Source of the DNA: Antilocapra americana
Lineage: Eukaryota; Chordata; Mammalia; Artiodactyla; Antilocapridae
Direction: 5' to 3'
Length of the DNA: 64,000 bases
Assembly: GCA_007570785.1 (NCBI GenBank)
Contig: ML660774.1
Span: 7,517,969 to 7,581,968, forward strand
The number at the start of each line of letters is the position of its first letter. The stretch's first letter is position 1. Shown here piece by piece: positions 14,801 to 26,800 of this stretch. Below the pieces are notes generated by a model that did not search any database, was not told the DNA's origin, and saw nothing but the letters and a program-made list of their open reading frames with translations. The translations under genes and the position numbers were made by a program.

Positions 14801-17800
14801 CTCTTGGGAGGAGAGGAGTGAGAGAGAGATGGAGAGAGGCCAGGGGTGGGGCTCCTTGGACTTTAAACATGAAGGGTTGAGAGTGGGGTGAGGTCTGTGG
14901 GTAATGCCTCTCTTTAAAAAAATAAAACAGAGACAGACGCTGTGGTACCCACAGACCTTCCCTGCTGTCCAGTGGCTAAGACTCCACCCTTCCACCGCAG
15001 GGGGTTCAACCCCTGGGCAGAGGAGCGAGGATCCCACATGCCACACGGCGTGGTGCAAAAAATGAAAACAACACAAAACTTGTACAGATGATTGGGGAAC
15101 AAAAGAACTTTGTGATCTACAAGCAGTGAGGAGTGGTTTGAAGGCTGGTGGCGGTGGTTCCCCAGTCCTTGTGAGCAGCTGGTTTCTGTGTGGGAGGGAC
15201 TTTCTTCCCCCTGACTTGCAGCACCTGGAGGTTCCTCTGGTGTCCACACCCCCAGCACGGCCAGCGGGAATGACATCAGCACACGCGGCACTGGGAGCAG
15301 ACCCACAGAGGGTGTGTTCATGCAGCGTTTCCAGTACACTGACCCAGTGGGTGTAAAGAACCTCCCGAGAGATAAGAAATGAATGAAATCATTAGGAACC
15401 AGTGAGTTTCCGAGTACTTTTAATCCTAAAAAAATGGTCAGTTCAGTCGCTCAGTCGTGTCCGATTCTTTGTGACCCCATGGACTGCAGCACCCCAGGCT
15501 TCCCTGTCCATCACCACCTCCCGGAGTTTACCCAAACTCATGTCCGTTGAGTTGGTGATACCATCCAACCATCCCATCCTCTGTCGTCCCCTTCTTCTCC
15601 AGCCTTCAATCTTTCCCAGCGTCAGGGTCTTTTCAAATAGTCAGCTCTTCGCATCAGGTGGTCAAAGTATTGGAGCTTCAGCTTTAGCATCATTCCTTCC
15701 AGTGAACACCCAGGACTGATCTCCTTTAGGATGGACTGGTTGGATCTCCTTGCTGTCCGAGGGACTTGTCAAGAGTCTTGCCCAGCACCACTGTTCAAAA
15801 GCATCAATTCTTTGGTGCTCAGCTTTCTATATAGTCCAGCTCTCACATCCATACATGACTTTGTGTAATTTAATTTTAATAACGGTGGGCTTAATTCCTA
15901 AAACGCAGCAGCCAGCTCTCCAGAGCCTGCCCAGGACTGGCGGGCTGACTCCAGCCCCGCATCGACTCAGGCGTGGCCATGTGTGTCCTCTCCTTCAATG
16001 TCCCCCACTTGACAGAAATGCAGTTCTAGAGACAAATGAGCGTTAACAATGTGAGAGGTCAGCGTCTGGTGAAGCATCACACATCAAAGCAGACCCTGGC
16101 CACTGACACAGGCTCGAGGGTCCCACGGGCCTGGACTTCACAGGCCTGGTTTGCGCTGTGGCTCCTCTGCTTGCGGAGTGCATGGCCAGAGGGCAAGTTG
16201 CTTCCACGCTGAGCCTCAGTCTGAAGTGTGAAACAGAGAACATAGTTCCTATTGCATAGGCTTGTTGTGATAATTAATGAGATAACGCATGTAAGGCAGC
16301 GCATGCTAGGGTCCTGGTAAGAGTTGAAAAAATAGCCAGTTGTCAGGAAGAGGAGGAGCACACTATCAGGTCCCTACTTGAACAGGATTAGTGGAGGCGA
16401 TGATGTGACACGGTGTATCTTATTGCAGAAAAACGTGGTTCAAAACGTATGACAAGTCATTAGGACGTTTTTGGTATAGAAGGTAAAACTAGGCAGCTGA
16501 AGGTGATATGCAGTATATACCAATGAAAATGCTTTATAGGAGTTGGGACTGGAACATACAGCAGTGGTGCCATAAGTACATCTGTAAACACTTTATAACA
16601 GTATTAATGACATAAAAATATGAGGAACACAAGTAGAAACGAGATACAAGCTGCAGAGGGAAACTTTGGCGTTCTTGAGGGTGACTCAAGGGCTCCAGCC
16701 GGCCAGCGTGACAGAGCTTTGGCTGCTTCTGTAACATGCACATTTTGTAGAGACTCTGGGAGCTAACAAATGAATATACGGTCATTATTTTAGGAGGATT
16801 CAAAGATACAAACAAGATTAAGAAAATAGAAATTACTTATTGCAGACAGGTAAAAACTATGACCACTTGACATGTATGTTTCCAGATTATTTTCTGTGTG
16901 TATAACATGAATTGTGTGTGTGTGTGTTTACATACACTCTGGATTCCTCAGGCTGCTCTGGTGCAGAACTTCCTAGCTAGTGTGACTGAAGTACGGTGTG
17001 TGGATGTGCAGGGATGAAGGTGTCCTCAGCGCACGAGGTGGCTGGGGTGGTGGTCACCCTTAGATCCTGATCAGATACTGTCACTCGCTGTGTGTGCTGT
17101 GAATGGGAAAAGGCTGGGAAATGTGCCTTAGATTCTCCGTGGAATCAGCTGCCTTCTGCACCTTGGAAGAGTGGGAAAAAATAGTGCCTCTTACTCCTGA
17201 ATCTAAACCGAAAATTTCCCCTGTTTGTGCTATAGCTCTGGGTACTTCCTGCTTAAGACCATTAAATATACCTCCTAAAAAGATAGCTCAGGAGCTTGTT
17301 GTCATCCTCAGTAGTACTCTGACCAAAAAACTAAAATCAGATACTTCTCTTTGTTCATAATATTGGTGACGGTTAAAAATTTGACACTGAGTGTGTTATC
17401 AGGAGTGTCCTGCTGATAGGGTCGAAATTATATCCTTTCTGTTACAGCTTTTATAATCTGAACAACAGGGCATAAAATATGCATTCTTTCTGTTAGATTC
17501 ATTATTCATAAGAATTTATCTTAAGAAAATAAATCAGGAATATAAGGAAAGATTTCTCCAAGAATGTTTCTTGTAATTTTATTTAAAAGAGAGACGTGCT
17601 TGAGATAATTAAAAACATCTAACAATAAGGGTTGGCTAAAAAAAGTTTTGGCTCACCTGTGCAGTGGATTGCCATGTAATAGTGTGGAAATATAATATTT
17701 AATGCTATTGGCGAGACAGTAACTATTGTACTGCAAAGAGATCAAACCAGTCCGTCCTAAAGGAAATCCGTCCTGATTCACTGGAAGGACTGATGCTCAA

Positions 17801-20800
17801 ACTGAAACTCCAATACTTTGGCCACTTGATGCAAAGAAAAGATTCATTGGAAAAGACCCTGATGCTGGGAAAAATTGAAGGCGGGAGAAGAAGGGGACAA
17901 CAGAGGATGAGATTGTTGGATGGTATCACCGGCTTGATGGACAAGAGTTTGAGTAAGCTCCTGGAGTTGGTGATGGACAAGGAAGCCTAGCGTGCTGCAG
18001 TCCATGGGGTCGCAAAGAGTCAGCCACGACTGAGCAACTGAACTGAACGATAGATTTATGAACTACAGAGAACTTCCCTGGTGGTCCGATAGCTAAGACT
18101 CCGAACTCCTGATGCAGGGGACCTGAGTTTGATCCCAGGTTGGGGAAGTTGATCCCACATGCTGCAAATAAGACCTGTGCAGCCCAATAAATAAATAAAT
18201 AATAAATAAATTTTAAAAAGAGGCTTGAAGTCAGTATTTATAGCAAAGAGTCCATCTTACAAAACAGATAGGAAGTCATGTTTGCACAGAAAAAAGGTTC
18301 TAAAGATAGCACATGTTAATAGCGGCCAGCTTTGGATGTTGTGCTTTGTGTATTTTCTCATTTTCTTGAGAGCGTTATGTTACCTTAGAGAAAGTAAAAG
18401 TTGGCTCAGACCGAGAAAGTGAAATCTGCCTGTCCATTTATCAGGCTGGTGGGAGCAGACACTAAAATCAGCTACCAAGTTAACAGGAAATAGTATCTTT
18501 TGAATACAGCCGTAAAATATCATGATGATTCTCACTTCTGAGCAACCCCTGCTTTCTTATTCACTGAAAAGCACGGCTCTCTAAATTTTATCAGAAACTT
18601 TGCTGTGTGAAATTTTATCAGTAGGAATGACACATCCTATTCTTGCCTGGAGGGTATTCATCACTTTGACACAGAGAAGCAGCCCCATCTTAACCCAGAG
18701 TTGCAGATAGGGGTTTCTGGACTCAGCATTCTACACTGACCCTAATTTTGTAGTTTCCAAGGAGTAGGGCCCTGGGGTCACCTGAAATTGACCCTTTTCC
18801 AAGCCCTGCTTTGAGCCTGTCATAGCACTGCTCCATTTACATTTCATCCACACCCTGCCTCTCCCCAGAATCCTATGGTAACTTTTATCTTTTTCTTTGG
18901 GGAGATGCCCCATGGTTCCTCTTGTTCTTGGCAGTGGGTCAGGAAACCTGATGTTCTGGGGCTATGATGACCTCGGTGGTCTTTGAACAGGCTGAGACTC
19001 TCATAGGAAAAAAAAAAAAGTAAGGTTACTTATTATAAAATGGCTTTTATATATATTTTACAAGTACACACACAGCATCCCCCTAAATAACACACATCTA
19101 GAGGGTCAGCAGCAGTGTTAAAGGACAATAATTGTGATAGTCGTTAAACTCTCACTGTGAGGCGGGTGCAGTTCCAGGTATTTTAAGTTCTCTCATGTAA
19201 CTGCATAAAAATCCTATGAGGAAAAATGTTGCTATTCCTCATTTTTACATATGAGGACTCTTGAGTTTTAAAAGCTTGAAAAAATTTCCCAGGGTGACAG
19301 TGTAAACGTTGGAAGCAGCCTTTGAGCAAAGCCCATCTGGTGCCAGAGCTCACCCTCTTTATATTTTACATTTATATACTAGTATTTGGCTGTGTCAGCT
19401 CTTAGTTGTAGCATGTGGGGTCTAGTTCTCTGACCAGGGATTGACCCCAGGTCCTTGCATCAGGAGCACAGAGTCTGAGCCACTGGACCAGCAGAGAAGT
19501 CCCCAAAGCTTACATTCTTAACTACTCCGATACACTCTCTAAATTATCCAGCAGACCTTAGTAGTGTCGTGGACCTGGGAGACGGCGCCCGCTTAGCTAG
19601 CAGAAATCACCACGGCTTCATTTTTTAAACACTTTACGTGAAGTCTCTTTAACGGAAACATTATCCCTAGCCTAGTACAGAGTAGCCTGTGGCAGTTCTG
19701 AAACACTAGTTTTACATCTCTGACTTTCTTCTTAAACATTTGTATGTATATGATATTCTGTTCCATGATAGCTCCTTGCTCATTCTAATAGCAGATGGCA
19801 TTTTAAACCATTTTCCATGTTGTGCGCCTGAATTTGTCCACAGCCTTTGACTCTCCTACGATGTTCCAGCGTGTGCACTCCCCAAACAGCTCTAAAGTCG
19901 TGTTTCAAAGAGGTGCCTAATGACGTGGAGATACTAACTGTTTTGGTTTGGCTTCTAAATAATTGTGAAATCAGGTCTGATAGGATCCCAAAGCTGTTCT
20001 GAACATTTGATAGTAAAAAGTGTTGATTTCCAAGGTAATTATTTTGAAGGCTGGTGCTTCCCAGGTGGCGCAAGTGGTAGAGAGTCCGCCTGCCAGTGCA
20101 GGAGATGCAAGAGACACAGGTTCAATCCCTGGGTTGGGAAGTTCCCCTGGAGCAGGAAATGGCAACCCACTGCGGTATTCTTGCCCAGGAAATCCCATGG
20201 GCCAGTGGAGCCTGGAGGGCTACAGTCCACAGGGCCACAAAGAGTCAGACAAGACCGAGCGACCGAGCACACATTTTGAAGGACTGTGTAGCATTCAGGC
20301 GAGATTAAGGTCGTTGGGGAGATTTCATAAGAATAATCTTGGTCTAAGTCTTTATTAATTTAGCTAATTGTAAAAAAGAGAAGGGAAGTGAGGTGGTGAC
20401 TCAGTGGCAGGTGGCAGCTAGCTTTGGGGGACTTTTTCATTATTTTTGAGGCAAAGATGCTCTGGGTAGGACCTCGCGAGGATTGGAAAGAGCTGAATCC
20501 TTACTACACTGCTTCCTCCTAAGACTTGAGTTTACATCATCATTTTGGAAAAAGAGATACTAACAATCTCTGCTCTTCTGATCAAGAGTAAGCCTACAAA
20601 TAATAGTCCTCCCAGTGACTGAACTGAACTTGGCACCAGCAAGGCTGTGTCGTTCTCTGGAGGGGAAGGGCCAGGTGAGTGCCAGGCACCCCCAATAGCT
20701 CCTCAGACAACCAGGAAGGCTGTGCCATCGGCCTTGGCCAGCAGTTGGAGTGAAAAGTCCTTCCTCTCCTGCTTTGCCTTTTGGTATCCAGTGAAAAGTG

Positions 20801-23800
20801 AGTTCTGCAGATTCAGTCAGGATCTTCAGATGCCTCTGTGTGCTGGGCACCGTGTGAGGAGGGTCTGGTATCCATAAAGATGAATCGACTCTGGACCCTC
20901 GATTCTTTCCCCTGTCCTCAGGGTGTTCACTGTTGGAAACAGGAGGCCCCTGTGGATGTAAATCGCTAACTATGAAGCAAGACATTCAGGCCAGAAGGAG
21001 AGTGTGAAGAGCTAAAGAAGTGGGTAGGCGCAAATACTTCCTGCCCTAGGTGAGCGGCCTCAGAGAGGAGTTGGCCGAGCCTAAGTGTGTTGGAGTGAGT
21101 AGGAGTTCAGCAGGTGAAGAGGAGAGGTGAGGTGTAGGAGGCAGAAGAAACGCAGCAGAGGCCACGAGGTAGGAAAGAGCTGGAGTGTGTTTGGAGTGTT
21201 GCATGCAGCCTGGTTTGCCCGGAAAATGGCATCCGAGAGGGATGTGGAAGGCAGTTTGGCTGGAAAGATGGTCTGGCCTTGGCCGTGCTGATAAGCCCTG
21301 AAGGGCCTTAGACATGATAAACACTAACCTGTTGAATTTTAGGGGAGCTGGAAAATGGCGAAGAGCATGAGCTTTAGCATCATCAAGCCCTAGGTTGTCA
21401 TTCTGGCTCTTGTACTTAAAAGCAGTGAGACCTTGTATAGATTTCTTAATCCCCCTGAACTCCAGTTTCTCCCCCTGTAGTGTGGGGGTTCATTAGAGTA
21501 CCTTGTGAGGATTAAACGAGGTAATGTAAAGTATTTAATGAGGTTCCTGGTACCCGATGAAAGGAGCCAGCTAGCTGATGTTACTTTAGAATTTTCTGGA
21601 CCTGTTTGAACATGCCACTTCCTCAGACGGCATGTATGTTCTCAGTACCTCTGGTGACTTTGTTCTGGAGCGTGAATCACTGAGAACATCCAGAGAACAG
21701 ATTGTTCAGGGTGTTATGTGTACCTGTTAACTGTTACAGATGTTAACACTTAGGAATTTAGCTCTTTGGTTTGGACCGCTCTCACAAATAGACCATAGCA
21801 TGGGTGGCTCAAAGAACAAACGTTTCTTTCTCCCGATTCTGGAGTTTGGAGATTCTGAAATCAAGCCGTTGGTAATCAGACAGGGTGTCTGGTGAGGGCC
21901 TGCTTCCTGGTTCATCAACAGCAGTCTTCTCGCTCTGTCCTCATGAGCTGGAGAGAGCTCTCTGGAGTCTCTTTAGTACGGGCATGGACCACCCTCGAGC
22001 CATAATGAGCTTTCAGAGGTCCTGCCTCCAAATACCATGACACCGGGGTTTACGCTTCACCTGTGACTTTTGCAGGGGACACACACACTCCGTCCCTAGC
22101 ACTCCAAAATATTTACTGCCAAGTTAGGCTTGGTTGAAGAATTCAAGACTCGATCCCTTTTTTCAGGAGGCTCCTGATCTAGTTGGAGATAAAAACAGCA
22201 TATCTTTTTTCATAGACAAAGCTACAATTTTGTTTTAGGCTCCGACGTTGTTGTTTTAGGCTTTGAAAGTGAAGTCACTCAGTCGTGTCTGACTCTTGGC
22301 GACCCCATGGACTGTAGCCTACCAGGCTCCTCTCTCCATGGAATTTTCCAGGCAAGAGTAGTGGAGTGGGTTGCTATTTCCTTCTCCAATAATAATGGAA
22401 GTGAAGTGAAAGTTGCTCAGTCCTGTCTGACTCTCTGAGACTCCATAACTACAGAGTCCATGGAATTCTCTAGGCCAGAATACTGGAGTGGATAGCCTTT
22501 CCCTTCTCCAGGGAATCTTCCCAACCCAGGGATTGAACCCAGGTCTCCCACATTGCAGGCGGATTCTTTACCAGCTGAGCTACAAGAGAAGCCCTTTACT
22601 TGTACTTAAAAGCAGTGAGACCTTGTATAGATTTCTTTTTTTATTATTAATTTATTTATTTTAATTGGAGGCTAATTACTTTACAATATTGTAGTGGTTT
22701 TTGCCATACATTGACATGAATCAGCCACTGGTGTACACGTGTCCACCATCCCGAACCCCCGCCCCATCCCATCCCTCAGGGTCATCCCAGTGCACCAGCC
22801 CTGAGCGCCCTGTCTCATGCATTGAGCCTGGACTGGCGGTCTGTTTCACATATGGTGATATACATGTTTCAATGCTATTCTCTCAAATCATCCCACCCTC
22901 GCCTTCTCCCACAGATTCCTAAAGACTGTTCTTTACATCTATGTCTCTGTTGCTGTCTCGCATACAGGGTCATCGTTACCATCTTTCTAAATTCCACATA
23001 CATGTGTTCATATTGTATAGATTTGTTAATTCCCCTGAACTCCAGTTTCTCCCTCTGTAGTGTAGGGTTCATTATAGTACCTTGTGAGGATTAAGTGAGA
23101 TAATGTAAAATAAAGTATTTAATTAGGTACCTGGTACCTGATGAAAGGAATCTGTTAGCTGGTATTAGTTTAGAATTCTGTGGATTCGTTTGAATGTACT
23201 TCTTCCTCAGATGGCATTAGGCTCACTGCTTACTTTTAAGTATAAGACATGTTACCATGTTAAAAAGAAGGGCGAGTCCCCGAAGGCCCCGGACACACCG
23301 TTTTCTTCATTCACAACATTCTTTGTGGAAAACAGTAGATAAATGGGTGATATTATAGAGCAGAAGTAATTTAGGATTTCAGAGAGGAGAAATGTTGATG
23401 TGAATGGGAGGGATTGAGGATGACCTGAGGGAAGAAATAATATATGCAAGATCTAATTAGGTGGACAAAAAGAGAGGTTGTTTTCCGAAGGAACCAGCAT
23501 AAGCAAAAGCCTGGCAAACAGCTACAGTTTGAGGAGAGCTATGTGGAAGCCATCCTGACTTCACGCCAGGTTTCTATGGGGCTTGAGTGAGGGGGCCAGC
23601 GCCAGGTTGCTGAGGGACCCACAGGCTGGAGCAGAGGGTTCCTTCTCCGGGGAGGTCCCTGGAGGGGTTGAGTTGGGGTGCAGGAGCTGAGAGTGGTCCT
23701 TGAGGAAGGTGCCTTGACAGTGCTGCACAGCGTGGGTTGGGTGGGAGACAGAAAGGTTGACATGAAGGAAACAGGCTGTTCAGCTAATGCAGCTGACCCA

Positions 23801-26800
23801 CAGGTGAGAAGGGTAGTGTCTAGAGGAAGAGGAGGAGAGGAACTTGTTTAAAGATTCAGAGGACTTTGAGATGCATATTTACAGGTGTTATGGCCCTTTA
23901 ATGGGCCGGGCCTTGGGGGTACAGAGTTGAAGATAAGATAAGAATGTCGACAATAAGAAAATAAAGGAAGAGAGAAAGGAGAGAAAGAGAGAAATGAATA
24001 GAGACATGGGGACCAAGACTCTGATGGAGTAAAGGTGCTTATTCGACATAATGTGGGCATATATATACTGTCTTACAAGATAGCCTTTTCAGCAAAGATA
24101 AAGATCAAAAATCTTACAACTTATCCAGGAAACATAAGACTAGAATCTATCTCAATGAGAGGGGGCTTGTAAAAGTCACTTTCCATAACAGAAAGGGAAG
24201 AAGGCCTTAGATAGTTACTTTTACTTTAAGAATGTATGCATTCCTTTTGTTCCTGGGAGAGGTATGCCTCTCCACTCATCTCTGAATATTCAGGAATTGA
24301 TAGGGACATCAGAAAACAGCACACAGGAAGCCTCCTGCCAAATGTTCCCTGACATACAGGAGGGTGAATATCAAAGATGATATTTTGAGTCTAAAGGATA
24401 GAAATGGAGAGGGGAGGAAAGCTTCCTGTGCAGGAAGGAAGGTAAGTGTGAACTGGCTCAGGTAGAGAAGTAGGTTGGGAACAGTTTTAAGATGACTTAT
24501 AATTCTACAACTTTAACGCAGTTGTTCCTTCCTTTATATCTCTGTTTTGCATTGTAGCCCTGGTTCCTAGACCCACATGTTTAGATACCTGCAATCATAC
24601 ATGTACCTGCCATTTTGCATTTTAAAATCATTAAAATCTATTATGTAGTCTTCATAATTACAGAATATAGGCTGAATGTTTTCTCCGTCTGATATATCCC
24701 TGGAGCCTTCTGAAAGCAGACTCTGTACTGGTGTTACTTCTGTGTGTCTAGAACCTAGGAAACGATTAACAAGTGTTTGTTTAATGAAAACATACTGACC
24801 ACATAGATTATTCTCGTGCTTTTTCTTTGTAGAAGTTGCTACAACAAGTCTATTTTTGGAGTTTGGTGACATGCAAGTCAGTGCTTTCTGCTTGTAGAAA
24901 CTAAGTCCAAGGTTAAGATAAAGACTTGCTTAGGGAGTGTTAGACTTTGATGATTCCAGGTCTGTGTATGTTTCAAGCTGTTTCCTCATCTGTTCAGTAA
25001 CCGGCAGGAAAAATCACATGAAAAACTATCTTTGTGTTTTACCATTAATGAAGGAATGAAGGCAGCTCTGTCATACAACTGTAATGATCATTAATGTCCT
25101 AGCAAGGCTTCCTTTTACAGAACATCACCCAAGTGTGTGTTCAGTCTGGAGATAACTTCTCCATGGATGGAAACTTGGGAAAGCTCTCTGCCAGTCGGGT
25201 GGCATCTGGCCACAAGACACACTGATGCACGGTTACTTGAACAAGTCAGGGCTATATTACCCTCAGCACCAAGAAGTCCTGAGATGGCCGGGCGGGGGCT
25301 GCAGTCACGGCTTAGTGGTGTCTCTGGACGCCTGAACTCCTCCCGTCTTCTCCCATCTCCGCGTGGCTTTCAGCCTCGTGGGCGCTGCCGCATCCTTGTC
25401 CCAGGCAGGAGCATTGAGGAAAGGCAGGGACAGAAGACGAAGGGGCCCTCACGTGGAGTCCGCCCCTGTAGGAAGCCTTCCTGGAACCGCCTCTCGGCCA
25501 GTTCCGCTCATGTCTCATCGGCCAACTATTTCAGATGGCCGTCCCTAACTGCTCGGGAGGAGGTTAGCATTTATGGCTGGGTGCCTCACTTGCCCCGATC
25601 AGGGTGGTCCAGTTAGTGGGGAAGAGGGAGATGGTGTTGGCAGCCGGCAGTCTGCCACAGGAGACCGCTGGCCAGCGCTCCCGACAGCCTGTTCTCTGAG
25701 GGATGGGGTAGCATCTATGTTTATAAGACGCAAAGGAAGGAATAAAAAGATGTGAATCTGAACCCTTGAAGAGCTATGACTGATGAATTCGAGTCATCTG
25801 GATATCAGTTGAGAAGCAGAAGAACATTTTGTGCTCTGAAAGCCAGCCAAGGGAGCTCCCTGGTGGTTCAGAGGTTAGGGCTTGGGGCTTTCACTGCCGT
25901 GGGCCTGAGTTCAGCCCCTGGCTGGGGAATGAGGATCCAGCAAGCCACGTGGTGGGGTTTAAAAAAAAAAAAAAAGAAGCCAGCCAGATGTAGCATTAAA
26001 TCTTAAAAAATGCTGCTAAGATTGTGTTCTGATAAAAGAGTTAATGTTACATAGTTTTATTACAGGCAGATTCTTAGTGTAATTAAGGGCTGAGAAACAC
26101 TCAGGATCGATGAGTTTCATTAGGGAAATACTTAAAAATAATTGAATGTCCCTGAGAACTTGGGTTTATAACCCACCTGACTTGAACGTGCTCAAAATAG
26201 CCATCGTTCTAGGATTGTACTTGGCCTAAAAATGTAAGATTTTCTTTGTCCTGAAGCAGAGGTGTTCTCAGTCACACATACATATTCCTGGAGCCGTCAC
26301 CCACAGCTTCCTCACACTGACACAATCCCAGGTCTTGGGGGAAAACGTCCCATGAACCGCCATATCTTGCAATGATGGAATATTCCCTAAGTGTTACCTC
26401 TAGCAAAGGTTATAGATGGAAGTGTTCTGTTTGCACAGTCCACTGTGGTTTTTGAGGTCCGTGAGGCAGCTCAGCACTTCAAGTGTGGATGGTGCAACAA
26501 GGAACTAAAATTGTGATTTAAGTAGCCTGCATGGCTCATGGTCACCTTCCTGGACAGTGCTGGTCTAGGAGGTAGAATCAGTAGGGTTCTGGTTACCAGT
26601 GTCGGGGGTGAGGGGCAGTGGTGGGGAGTGAAGGAGGGGGAGGAGTTGAGACCACAGGGTCTCCCTCTTCAGTGTGGGGGCAGCTGGGAATGCTTCTGTA
26701 CGGGGAATGGAGGTGGGGGTGTGTTCATGACTCTTTACAATCAGGCCTCAGCAATGAGAGGCCCATGGCGCAGCACCCAGCCCGCTGACTTCATCCGTGT

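Noticed and set aside
14693..15247. 184-codon open frame on the minus strand
   Set aside because: GC-rich intron with a SINE inside it; overlapping long frames in several phases; no recognisable protein.
17793..17990. 65-codon frame encoding a reverse-transcriptase-like C-terminus
   Set aside because: Not a host gene: the decayed end of a BovB LINE ORF, 5' truncated. Similar frames at 15402, 37750, 45866 and 49639 have the same origin.
20020..20358. Overlapping open frames on both strands around 20.1 kb
   Set aside because: They lie in a Bov-tA SINE, whose sequence is open in several frames in many copies.
22266..22596. tRNA-like segment with A and B box-like sequence
   Set aside because: It is the tRNA-derived head of a SINE, joined to a SINE body, not a tRNA gene. 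The same applies to the other SINE heads.
25137..25616. 159-codon open frame in a GC-rich stretch
   Set aside because: Low-stop GC-rich sequence with other open frames overlapping; no splice context, start signal or family match.
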